DNA of 60,659 nt from CALAZP01 sp964410725 (GTDB lineage: Bacteria; Bacteroidota; Bacteroidia; Chitinophagales; Saprospiraceae): contig CAYPID010000010.1 of assembly GCA_964410725.1 (NCBI GenBank), positions 1 through 60,659 on the forward strand, read 5' to 3'. Positions 52,648 through 60,659 of the stretch are shown here, piece by piece. The first letter of the stretch is position 1. The number at the start of each line of letters is the position of its first letter. The notes under the pieces are model-generated. The model was not told where the DNA came from and did no database searches. It saw nothing but the letters and a program-made list of their open reading frames with translations. The position numbers and the translations under genes are program-made.

Positions 52648-54054
52648 ATGTTATTGGAAAGTATAATTGATTTGGCTTATCTGGTGGGAGCTATTGCATT
52701 TGTTTGGGGCCTGAGACTACTCAGTTCACCTGATTCTGCCCGAAAAGGAAATATTTTAGCTGCAATAGGAATGGCTATAGGAATAGGAGCGACTTTCTTT
52801 GTAAATGTCAATGCAGATAATGAGGCAGTGGCTCCTAATAATTTTGCTTGGATCTTTGGTGGCCTGGTTGTAGGAGGAGGCATTGGATGGATAGCCTCCA
52901 AAAAAGTCCAAATGACTGCCATGCCGCAGATGGTCTCTATTTTCAACGGTTTGGGGGGAGCTTGTGCGGTAGTATTAGGTGTTGCAGAATTAAATAATGC
53001 GCTGGCAAGTATGGGAGGAGGCTCCTTTTTTATTGCGGTACTGGCATTGGTCATCGGAGGGGTTGCTTTCACAGGAAGCCTTTTGGCTTTTGGCAAACTA
53101 GAGGGATTTATTAAAGATTCCACCATCAGGATACCTCAGCCCCAGATTTTCAATTTCATTTTAATGGCGGGAATTATTGCCAGTTCCATTTATGCATTTA
53201 TGCAGCAAGATACGGATGGTATGACTTGGGTATTGGTTCTTTTAGCCATTTCATTGGTTTACGGAATTACATTTGTCGCTCCTATTGGAGGGGCAGATAT
53301 GCCAGTGGTTATTTCATTGCTCAACTCCTTTTCAGGACTCAGTGCCGCAGCAGCTGGATTGATTTACGGTAATAATATTATGATTGTTGGGGGTATTTTG
53401 GTGGGTGCATCTGGCACCATCCTCACTGTTTTAATGTGCGAGGCCATGAACAGATCTTTGGTCAATGTCCTCATTGGTGGCTTTAGTGCAAGTGGAGGTG
53501 GTTCTGGTGCCGGACAAGACGGAGTAGCAAAAGAAATTACACTTAATGACTTGGCGATTCAATTGTATTATTCTAATTCTGTAATGATTGTGCCGGGGTA
53601 CGGTTTGGCTGTAGCGCAAGCGCAAAAAGTAGCTAAAGAATTAGACGATTTACTATCGAGTAACGGAGTTGATGTCAAATATGCCATTCACCCAGTAGCT
53701 GGAAGAATGCCAGGACACATGAATGTTCTATTGGCCGAAGCCGATGTCCCCTACCCTAAGTTGTTGGATTTGGAAGACGCCAACAGCGCATTACCCTCTA
53801 CTGATATTGTAGTCATAGTAGGAGCCAATGATGTGGTCAACCCTTCAGCAGAAGACGATCCATCCAGTTCGATTTATGGCATGCCCGTATTAAAAGTGTG
53901 GGAAGCTGGACATGTAGTCGTATTAAAAAGAAGTATGAGCCCAGGTTACGCTGGCATTCAAAATCCACTATTCTTTCACGATAAAGCAAAAATGTTATTT
54001 GGCGATGCCAAAGACTCTCTCAACAATCTAGTAGGAGAAGTCAAAAATTTATAA
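52648..54054 (+). CDS. pntB: NAD(P) transhydrogenase beta subunit
   Basis: A 468-residue protein: about nine membrane helices in residues 1-260, then domain III binding NADP (VMIVPGYGLAVAQAQ, HPVAGRMPGHMNVLLAEADVPY, VIVGANDVVNPSA, SMSPGYAGIQNPLF). It makes NADPH at the cost of the proton gradient, together with PntAA and PntAB. Transcription may continue into the SPFH gene after 19 bases. Confidence 0.96.
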   Translation: MLLESIIDLAYLVGAIAFVWGLRLLSSPDSARKGNILAAIGMAIGIGATFFVNVNADNEAVAPNNFAWIFGGLVVGGGIGWIASKKVQMTAMPQMVSIFNGLGGACAVVLGVAELNNALASMGGGSFFIAVLALVIGGVAFTGSLLAFGKLEGFIKDSTIRIPQPQIFNFILMAGIIASSIYAFMQQDTDGMTWVLVLLAISLVYGITFVAPIGGADMPVVISLLNSFSGLSAAAAGLIYGNNIMIVGGILVGASGTILTVLMCEAMNRSLVNVLIGGFSASGGGSGAGQDGVAKEITLNDLAIQLYYSNSVMIVPGYGLAVAQAQKVAKELDDLLSSNGVDVKYAIHPVAGRMPGHMNVLLAEADVPYPKLLDLEDANSALPSTDIVVIVGANDVVNPSAEDDPSSSIYGMPVLKVWEAGHVVVLKRSMSPGYAGIQNPLFFHDKAKMLFGDAKDSLNNLVGEVKNL

Positions 54055-54073
54055 CGAATTAAAACCATACACC

Positions 54074-55030
54074 ATGGCCATTGCAACCATTATTCCTCTT
54101 TTATTAGCACTCTATATTTTAGCCTCTGGTATTTTTACTGTCAAACAACAAACCAATGCCATTGTGGAGCGATTAGGAAGGTTTCATAGTATCAAACATC
54201 CAGGTCTCCAGTTTAAAATTCCATTTATTGATAAAATTGCTGGTAAATTGAGCCTAAAGGTCCAGCAATTGGATGTTATGGTGGAAACCAAAACAAAAGA
54301 TAACGTATTTGTTAAGTTGAAAGTATCTGTACAATATCAAATTTTGGAGGATGCCGTATACGATGCCTTCTACAAACTGGACAGTTCCACCGAACAAATA
54401 ACTTCTTATGTATTCGATACCGTAAGAGCTGAAGTTCCCAAAATGAAGTTAGACGATGTATTTGAAAGAAAGGATGACATCGCGGTAGCTACTAAAAGAG
54501 AATTGGAAGATGCCATGAATACTTATGGATATGGAATTATCAAAGCTTTGGTAACTGATATTGATCCAGATCAACAAGTTAAGAATGCCATGAACCATAT
54601 TAATGCTTCAGAAAGAAAGAAAATTGCCGCAGAATTTGAAGGTGAAGCAGAAAGAGTGCGTATCGTAGCAAAAGCTAAAGCAGAAGCCGAAAGTAAGCGC
54701 TTACAAGGACAGGGTATCGCAGACCAAAGAAGAGAAATAGCTAAAGGATTAGAAGAATCTGTAGATATTCTTAACAACGTAGGGATTAATTCACAGGAAG
54801 CATCGGCACTTATAGTGGTTACTCAGCACTATGATACGCTGCAATCCATGGGTGAAAATGCCAATAGTAATTTGGTATTGTTACCTAATTCACCTGCTTC
54901 GGGAAGTCAGATGTTGTCTGAAATGGTGGCTTCATTTACCGCCTCTATGCAAATGGGTGAAGCGATGAAAACCGCCAATAAAGAAAAATTAAAAAGCCCT
55001 TTGGAATTGCCTGGTGAGGGTAAGGCATAG
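54074..55030 (+). CDS. SPFH/Band 7 domain protein (stomatin/prohibitin family)
   Basis: A 318-residue protein with an N-terminal membrane anchor (about 2-20), the SPFH domain (QQTNAIVERLGRFHSIKHPGLQFKIPFIDKI to about 180) and a helical, alanine- and glutamate-rich region that likely oligomerises (about 180-230). These proteins organise membrane domains and often work with membrane proteases. The usual partner NfeD is not beside it; downstream is an exported metalloprotease. Confidence 0.9.
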   Translation: MAIATIIPLLLALYILASGIFTVKQQTNAIVERLGRFHSIKHPGLQFKIPFIDKIAGKLSLKVQQLDVMVETKTKDNVFVKLKVSVQYQILEDAVYDAFYKLDSSTEQITSYVFDTVRAEVPKMKLDDVFERKDDIAVATKRELEDAMNTYGYGIIKALVTDIDPDQQVKNAMNHINASERKKIAAEFEGEAERVRIVAKAKAEAESKRLQGQGIADQRREIAKGLEESVDILNNVGINSQEASALIVVTQHYDTLQSMGENANSNLVLLPNSPASGSQMLSEMVASFTASMQMGEAMKTANKEKLKSPLELPGEGKA

Positions 55031-55058
55031 GGGATTGACCAAACCAAAAAAGTTCAAA

Positions 55059-57479
55059 ATGTTAAAAAAACTATCTCTGTATCTCCTATTCTCATTGGTA
55101 TGGATTGTAGGTCATGCACAAGACGAAGTAAAATCTGAATCCGATACCACCAGCACGGAGCAAAAGAAAAAAAGCAAGTTCAAGGATTATGCTGAAATCA
55201 TTACTGAAGAGGCGGTATCTCAGGAAGGCCTTTTTGGAGTGCATAAAGTAGATGACAAATATTATTTCGAATTAGATAATGAATTATTAGAAAAGGAAAT
55301 CCTTGTAGTTAGCAGAATTGCAGGATATGTAAAAAATTTAAGCTTTGGTGGAGCGGGTATGAAGTCAAGGCCTCAACAAGTCATCAGATGGCAACGCCAT
55401 GAAGATAAAATATTACTGAGATCAGTATCCTATACCAGCGTTGCAAATCCAGAGGAAGCGATATATCAGTCCGTTAAAAATAATAATTTCGAACCCATTA
55501 TCATGACCTTTGACATTAAAACTATTGCTGAGGATTCCTCAACAGTCGTTTTTGATGTAACCAATTTATTCACCTCTGATGTTCCTATGATAGGGGCATT
55601 GATGGATTATCAAAGAAAAAGTTTCGGAATCAGGAGTTTAGATTCTAAGAGAACTTTCATTAATTATATGAAAGCATTCCCCAACAATGTAGAGGTTAGA
55701 CATATTTTGACCTATAATGGAACTGACCTTCCTGATAATGGCCTTACTCAAAGTTTGTCGCTTGAGATGAACCAAAGCTTCATCTTATTGCCCGAGGAAC
55801 CCATGCAACCAAGATTATTTGATTCAAGAGTAGGCTATTTCTCTGTGAACCAAGTAGATTACAGTTTAAATGAGCAAAAGGCAGGGACCAGAACCTACAT
55901 AACCAAATGGAGATTGGAACCAAAAGATCCCGAGGCTTATGCTAGGGGGGAATTGGTTGAACCTATTAAGCCGATTGTATATTATTTGGATCCAGGAACA
56001 CCTGAAAAATGGAGGCCATTCATCAAGCAAGGTGTAGAAGATTGGCAAGTAGCTTTCGAAGCTGCAGGATTTAAAAATGCAATTATTGCTAAAGATCCAC
56101 CATCTAAGGAAGAAGACCCTGATTGGAGTCCAGAAGATGTTCGATATTCTGTAATCAGATATATTTCCACTGAAATCCAAAATGCACAAGGACCACATGT
56201 CCACGATCCCAGAACAGGTGAAATACTCGAAAGCGATATTTTGTGGTATCACAACGTCATGAATTTATTGCGCAATTGGTTTTTTGTGCAAACTGCCGCA
56301 GTTAACCCAGATGCAAGAAAGGTCAAGTTTGAAGATGAGCTAATGGGAACTTTGATTCGATTTGTTGCTGCTCATGAAGTAGGTCACACGCTAGGTCTTC
56401 CTCACAATATGGGTTCAAGTCCGGCCTATCCCGTAGATTCATTAAGAGCTCCTGGATTTGTCCAGAGAATGGGTGTCGCTCCATCTATTATGGACTACGC
56501 TAGATTCAATTATGTCGCTCAACCAGAAGATGAAGGTGCCGGCTTATTTCCTTTAGTGGGACCTTATGACAAATGGTCTATTGAATGGGGATACAGACTC
56601 CCTAATGGAAATTTAGATACTGATACAGAAGAAAAGGTGTTAAATGATTGGATTGAAAACAAGGCAGATGATCCCATTTACCGCTTTGGGCAATACAGCA
56701 GCACTGATCCTTCTTCTCAGACAGAAGATATCGGAGACGATGCTATTTATGCCAGTGAGTTAGGAATTGCCAACCTCAAAAGAATTGTCAATAATCTTCA
56801 AAGTTGGATAGAGGATGAAGAGGATGGCCAAGATTACGAAGATTTACAAGAATTATATGGACAGGTAATCGGACAATTAACCCGATATGTAGGCCATGTA
56901 TCTAGTAATATTGGAGGCGTATATGAATACGACAAAACATTTGGGCAAGAAGGAGCTGTTTACACTGCTGTTCCAAAAGAAAAACAACAAAGAGCGGTGG
57001 CTTTTCTCAACAATCAAGTCTTCAAAACCCCTACTTGGTTAATCAAACAAGATATACTGAATAAAATTCAAGAAAGTGGCTTATTAGATCGAATCAAAGG
57101 AGTACAATCTTACGCCCTTAGAAATGCATTAAGCGAAAGCAGACAGAAACGTCTTATCGAAAGCCATACCCTAAATCCCAACGGATACGGCCTAACGGAT
57201 TTGTACGAAGAACTAAAAGCCGGCGTCTTTGCTGAAGTATATTCAGGTTCAAGTATTGATCCTTTCAGGAGAAATCTACAAAAAGTTTTTGTAGATGCGA
57301 TGTTGAATCAGGTATCAGGAAATGTTTCTTCTACCACAGATATTCAGTCCTTAACTTTATTTACACTAAAGGGGCTTCAAAAAGATTTGGAAAAAGCAGC
57401 CAAAAAGCAGTCTGATACCCTATCTAAGGCTCATTTGGAAGATTTAGCCAATAGGTTAGAAAAGGTGGTGGAAAAATAA
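55059..57479 (+). CDS. Secreted zinc-dependent metalloprotease (DUF5117/DUF4953 met-zincin type)
   Basis: An 806-residue exported protein. From ATG 55059 it opens with a signal peptide (MLKKLSLYLLFSLVWIVGHAQ); a GTG 45 bases earlier would add a charged extension and is unlikely. The N-terminal half fits the DUF5118/DUF5117 region (GLFGVHKVDDKYYFEL, RYSVIRYIST), followed by the metzincin site H439-E440-x-x-H443-x-x-G-x-P-H449 and SIMDYARFNYVA (Met-turn). The remaining 300 residues are helical. It may degrade proteins outside the cell. Confidence 0.9.
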   Translation: MLKKLSLYLLFSLVWIVGHAQDEVKSESDTTSTEQKKKSKFKDYAEIITEEAVSQEGLFGVHKVDDKYYFELDNELLEKEILVVSRIAGYVKNLSFGGAGMKSRPQQVIRWQRHEDKILLRSVSYTSVANPEEAIYQSVKNNNFEPIIMTFDIKTIAEDSSTVVFDVTNLFTSDVPMIGALMDYQRKSFGIRSLDSKRTFINYMKAFPNNVEVRHILTYNGTDLPDNGLTQSLSLEMNQSFILLPEEPMQPRLFDSRVGYFSVNQVDYSLNEQKAGTRTYITKWRLEPKDPEAYARGELVEPIKPIVYYLDPGTPEKWRPFIKQGVEDWQVAFEAAGFKNAIIAKDPPSKEEDPDWSPEDVRYSVIRYISTEIQNAQGPHVHDPRTGEILESDILWYHNVMNLLRNWFFVQTAAVNPDARKVKFEDELMGTLIRFVAAHEVGHTLGLPHNMGSSPAYPVDSLRAPGFVQRMGVAPSIMDYARFNYVAQPEDEGAGLFPLVGPYDKWSIEWGYRLPNGNLDTDTEEKVLNDWIENKADDPIYRFGQYSSTDPSSQTEDIGDDAIYASELGIANLKRIVNNLQSWIEDEEDGQDYEDLQELYGQVIGQLTRYVGHVSSNIGGVYEYDKTFGQEGAVYTAVPKEKQQRAVAFLNNQVFKTPTWLIKQDILNKIQESGLLDRIKGVQSYALRNALSESRQKRLIESHTLNPNGYGLTDLYEELKAGVFAEVYSGSSIDPFRRNLQKVFVDAMLNQVSGNVSSTTDIQSLTLFTLKGLQKDLEKAAKKQSDTLSKAHLEDLANRLEKVVEK

Positions 57480-57492
57480 GAATAGGTGCAGA

Positions 57493-58632
57493 ATGAGTAT
57501 TCTAATTGCACCAGATTCTTTTAAAGAAAGCTTATCAGCTGCGCAAGTAGCAGATATTATAGAAAGGGGAATTTTGGAGGTCATACCGAAAATGGAGACC
57601 TCCAAATTTCCATTTTCAGATGGTGGCGAAGGTGCAATAACGGTCTTACAACAACACCTCAAGGGTACCATAGTAAATGTAAATACATTTGATCCTCTAC
57701 ACAGACCCATACAAGCTTCTTATTTCCAATTTCAAAAGGAACCTACCGCTTGGATAGAACTTTCCGCAGCGGCAGGATTGTCATTGCTGAAAAAGCGGCA
57801 TCGAAATCCACTGTACACCTCCACTTATGGGGTGGGTATAATGATTAAAGATGCGCTCGAAAAGGGATGTACCAAAATATTCTTGGGTGTAGGTGGAAGT
57901 GCTACCAATGATGGAGGTCTAGGAATTTATGCTGCCTTAGGTGGGAAAGTCCTGAATAAAAAGGGTAAAAAATTAGACCCTATCGGTAAAAACTTAATCA
58001 AAATCGCACAATTACAAAATGAAGATTGGGCTGCAAGACTAGCAGATATAGATCTAATCTTGGCGGCTGATGTGGTGAATCCACTTCTCGGTAAAAAAGG
58101 GGCTACACTGATGTACGGATCTCAAAAAGGAGCTGATTCCAGGGATTTGGTACTATTGGAAAAGGGAATGCAACATTGGGCCCAAGTTATCTCTTCTCAT
58201 AATGGAATTGATGTTGGGGTCTTACCTGGAGGTGGTGCTGCAGGTGGAACTGCTGCAGGAATGGCGGGTTTATTTCAAGCCAATATTCAGTCGGGCTTTG
58301 AAATTCTGTATCAATTAACTGGAATGGAAAAAAAATTAAATGAATGCTCCCTTATTATTACAGGAGAAGGAAAAATAGATGGACAAAGTAAGTTTGGCAA
58401 ACTCATTTATCAGTTAGGGGGTATAGGTAAAAAAAGAAATATTCCAGTAATCTGCATAGCCGGGGGCTATCAAGGAAATCTCAATGAGTTGTACGAAAAT
58501 GGAATTACATCCGTATTTTCTATTGTCAATCAACCCATGAGTTTGCCTACAGCCATGGAGGAAGCTCAAAAATTGTTGCACCAGACCACGGTAAACATCA
58601 TGAGATTGTATCGAAAATCAATAAAATCATGA
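57493..58632 (+). CDS. Glycerate kinase (GlxK/GarK family)
   Basis: A 379-residue kinase: ILIAPDSFKESLSAAQVADIIERG, FPFSDGGEGAITVL, FLGVGGSATNDGGLGIYAALGG and LIITGEGKIDGQSKFGK are family motifs. It phosphorylates glycerate, in this family usually giving 2-phosphoglycerate, for entry to glycolysis. It overlaps the GntP-type permease by 4 bases, indicating a glycerate uptake and use unit. Confidence 0.93.
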   Translation: MSILIAPDSFKESLSAAQVADIIERGILEVIPKMETSKFPFSDGGEGAITVLQQHLKGTIVNVNTFDPLHRPIQASYFQFQKEPTAWIELSAAAGLSLLKKRHRNPLYTSTYGVGIMIKDALEKGCTKIFLGVGGSATNDGGLGIYAALGGKVLNKKGKKLDPIGKNLIKIAQLQNEDWAARLADIDLILAADVVNPLLGKKGATLMYGSQKGADSRDLVLLEKGMQHWAQVISSHNGIDVGVLPGGGAAGGTAAGMAGLFQANIQSGFEILYQLTGMEKKLNECSLIITGEGKIDGQSKFGKLIYQLGGIGKKRNIPVICIAGGYQGNLNELYENGITSVFSIVNQPMSLPTAMEEAQKLLHQTTVNIMRLYRKSIKS

Positions 58633-59936
58633 TATCGGACTTCATTGGTTTGGCAATAGCTATTCTTTGGATTGTCATCGGCACTTCTTGGTTGAAGTGG
58701 CATGCCTTTTGGGTCTTGTTGATTTCGGTTTTATTTATGGCTTGGGCGATAGATACACCGGTTGCAGAAATCCCCAAACTCGTCGCTCAAGGTTTTGGTA
58801 ATACCTTTTCACAAATCGGTTTGCTTATATTATTTGGATCCATTATTGGTATAATTTTAGAAAAATCAGGCGCTACCCTTTCCATTGCGCGCTTTCTGAT
58901 TCAACAATTTTCTGCCAAATACCCTTTACTCGTGGTGAACCTTTTGGGCTTTTTGGTGGCCATTCCTGTTTTTTGTGATGCTGCATTTGTGGTTTTGTCC
59001 TCATTAAACAAAAAGTTGGCCGTTACGACGGGTAAATCATTAACTGCTTTCTCGATAGCTTTAGCTACTGGTTTATATGCTACTCATGTATTGGTCCCTC
59101 CTACCCCAGGTCCTCTTGCAGTTGCAGCTGCCTTTGAAATGGATAATATTTTTTTTCTTTTCCTTTATGGTGTTTTTTTTGCCTTGATCTTGTCCTTAAT
59201 TGGGTGGGTATTTTCTTCATATTTAGCCAATTCAATAGACCCAGACGAAACCTCTATCCATTTACCTCAAAATCAAGCTTTAGAAATACCTGAAGATGTA
59301 CCTCATATTTTTTCTTCTGTTTTACCCATATTGATTCCAGTAATTTTAATGGCTTTGGGTACCGTAGGACCTTTTTTTTGGGGAACGAAAGACTGGCTTT
59401 CTTTCATGGCCCATCCCACTATCGCATTATTGGCAGGTGCACTAGCGGCCCTATTTATCAAGAATGCGCCTAAAGATGCTTTACAGCAAGGAATACATCA
59501 AGCAGCTCCTATTTTGTTTATTACCGCTATGGGAGGAGCTTTAGGTGGAGTATTAAAAATGGTACCCTTTGCGGATTTGTTTCAATCTATTGAAGTGGCC
59601 CCTACTCTATTTTTATTAATTCCCTTTGCTATAGCCGCTGGACTTAAAACGGCCCAAGGGTCATCTACCGTTGCTATGATCACCACTGCTTCAATCGTTT
59701 TTCCAATGTTTACCACTTTCGGAATCAGCAGTGAATCAGATAAAATTTGGGTCATTCTTGCTACCGGGATGGGCGCCATGACGGTTTCCCATGCTAATGA
59801 CAGCTACTTTTGGATTGTCAGCCAATTGGGACAAATGGATCTTAAAACTGCTTACAAAACCCATACCCTTTCCACTTTAATTCAAGGTGGAATAGGCATT
59901 TTATTATTGATGACTTGTTACTTTATTTTACACTAA
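58629..59936 (+). CDS. GntP family permease (gluconate/glycerate type)
   Basis: A 435-residue protein with about 12 membrane helices. GNTFSQIGLLILFGSIIGIILEKSGA and ATHVLVPPTPGPLAVAAAFE are family landmarks, as is KTAQGSSTVAMITTASIV near the C-terminus. GntP members take up sugar acids with protons. Coupling to glycerate kinase suggests glycerate as substrate, by inference. Confidence 0.92.
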   Translation: MISDFIGLAIAILWIVIGTSWLKWHAFWVLLISVLFMAWAIDTPVAEIPKLVAQGFGNTFSQIGLLILFGSIIGIILEKSGATLSIARFLIQQFSAKYPLLVVNLLGFLVAIPVFCDAAFVVLSSLNKKLAVTTGKSLTAFSIALATGLYATHVLVPPTPGPLAVAAAFEMDNIFFLFLYGVFFALILSLIGWVFSSYLANSIDPDETSIHLPQNQALEIPEDVPHIFSSVLPILIPVILMALGTVGPFFWGTKDWLSFMAHPTIALLAGALAALFIKNAPKDALQQGIHQAAPILFITAMGGALGGVLKMVPFADLFQSIEVAPTLFLLIPFAIAAGLKTAQGSSTVAMITTASIVFPMFTTFGISSESDKIWVILATGMGAMTVSHANDSYFWIVSQLGQMDLKTAYKTHTLSTLIQGGIGILLLMTCYFILH

Positions 59937-59948
59937 ACCTCTCTAGGA

Positions 59949-60659
59949 TTGAAAATTTTAAACCATCGACAAATTAAGGATTTGGATACCTATACCATTA
60001 ATAGAGAAGGTATCCCAGGTCTTCAATTGATGGAACAAGCCGGAGTTGCATTTTCGGGATGGTTTAGGGAAGCTTTTCCCGAAAGGGATTATCCGGTTTT
60101 CATTATCTGTGGTCCAGGGAATAATGGTGGCGATGGCCTGGTAATTTCCAGATTATTATTTGATATGGGGTACCAGACTAAGGTTATCAGAGTAGCTAGC
60201 AAAAAATACAGTCCGGAGGCATTGTATCAATTTAATAAAATGACCTCTATTATTGGCATTTCCCATGTTACGGTAGTCGAGCCTCAGGAATTAAAATGGA
60301 ACTTAAGAGGTTCAATTATCATTGACGCTTTGCTGGGCACTGGAATCAATAGGCCATTGGAAGGCAACTACTTGGATTGGATAAAATTTTTGAATAATCA
60401 AGAGGTAGTATCCCGGATTGCAGTTGACATCCCCAGTGGATTGGCTATCGATTTCCCTTTAGGAGGAGCCGCTTTTGAGGCCCATTATACCTTTGGCATA
60501 GAAGTACCCAAATTAGCTTATATGCTACCGGAGCATCAGCATAATGTTGGGCATTGGTTCATCCGAAAAATTGGTTTGAGCCAGGCATTTATAGACAATT
60601 GCAAGACTGATTACTATACTATAGAGGAAGAGCAAATTGTTGATTTAATGAACCTCCCT
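59949..60659 (+). CDS. nnr: Bifunctional NAD(P)H-hydrate repair enzyme Nnr, N-terminal part (3' partial)
   Basis: The first 237 residues of a YjeF-family protein, running off the window. IKDLDTYTINREGIPGLQLMEQAG at the N-terminus, CGPGNNGGDGLVISRLL, DALLGTGINRPL and AVDIPSGL define the NAD(P)HX epimerase domain. The ADP-dependent dehydratase domain would follow outside. TTG at 59949 is the likely start, 12 bases after the permease stop. It repairs hydrated NADH and NADPH. Confidence 0.9.
   Translation, partial: MKILNHRQIKDLDTYTINREGIPGLQLMEQAGVAFSGWFREAFPERDYPVFIICGPGNNGGDGLVISRLLFDMGYQTKVIRVASKKYSPEALYQFNKMTSIIGISHVTVVEPQELKWNLRGSIIIDALLGTGINRPLEGNYLDWIKFLNNQEVVSRIAVDIPSGLAIDFPLGGAAFEAHYTFGIEVPKLAYMLPEHQHNVGHWFIRKIGLSQAFIDNCKTDYYTIEEEQIVDLMNLP

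Noticed and set aside
52677..53126. A 149-codon frame on the minus strand
   Set aside because: It is antisense within pntB, which has clear homology; the frame is a by-product of pntB codon usage.
55866..56252. A 128-codon frame on the minus strand
   Set aside because: It lies inside the metalloprotease gene with an intact zinc site and shows no protein features of its own.
1..60659. tRNA, rRNA, CRISPR array, insertion sequence or prophage
   Set aside because: None was recognised; gaps between genes are at most 229 bases and hold only promoters, operators and hairpins.

Overview
This window is a gene-dense piece of a Bacteroidota chromosome (moderately AT-rich, almost no intergenic space; the longest gap is 229 bases at 763-991). 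Several features point there: a secreted M43 protease with a type IX secretion tail (22293-23813), a fused ccoN-ccoO gene, a ParA-ParB-DUF5683 cluster, the small proteins typical of the phylum, and promoter elements of the Bacteroidota form TAnnTTTG. Menaquinone genes of the futalosine route (mqnE, mqnA) argue against Flavobacteriia and Bacteroidia and fit Saprospiria, Cytophagia or Chitinophagia. Saprospiria is my guess, by inference only. No tRNA, rRNA, insertion sequence, CRISPR array or prophage was seen.

Layout. 1-762: tail of an SMP-30/gluconolactonase gene and a Crp/Fnr-type regulator. 992-2767: a sodium:solute symporter. 2842-11301: a complete cbb3 (high-affinity) oxidase locus in the order ccoI, ccoS, ccoNO fusion, ccoQ, ccoP, ccoG, ccoH, safE-like. 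FNR-like palindromes sit at the ccoI promoter, upstream of ccoS and at the stop codon of the regulator gene. 11311-16803 (minus strand): KAS III, a glycerophosphodiesterase lipoprotein, two M20 peptidases and the c-di-AMP synthase CdaA. 16865-18667: a secreted unknown protein and MiaE. 18664-22189 (minus strand): a secreted unknown, a VWA protein, a SelL-like redox protein and malate dehydrogenase. 22293-30362: T9SS metalloprotease, DUF4442 protein, SucC, PLP decarboxylase, isoaspartyl peptidase, SppA and an FMN reductase. 30479-32716: parA, parB and DUF5683. 32713-35629: ilvE, then a tightly overlapping operon (possible HolD-like protein, RdgB, TPR protein, SecG). 35837-37775: groES-groEL. 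37838-39587: a small membrane protein and a long helical-repeat protein. 39731-44013: leuA-leuC-leuD-leuB. 44059-47897: RecQ and two convergent glycosyltransferases. 47966-50581: mqnE, a histidine phosphatase and mqnA. 50592-54054: msrA and the three-gene transhydrogenase pntAA-pntAB-pntB. 54074-60659: an SPFH protein, a large zinc metalloprotease, glycerate kinase with a GntP permease, and the start of nnr.

Most of the window is core metabolism, protein quality control and respiration. Menaquinone synthesis feeds the respiratory chain that would end in the cbb3 oxidase; Mdh and SucC belong to the TCA cycle; PntAB links NADH to NADPH; LeuABCD and IlvE make leucine. I found no clearly new multi-gene system. 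The most noteworthy signals are the FNR-like operator set around the regulator and the cbb3 locus, with a compact composite promoter in front of ccoI, and a histidine phosphatase locked between two menaquinone genes.
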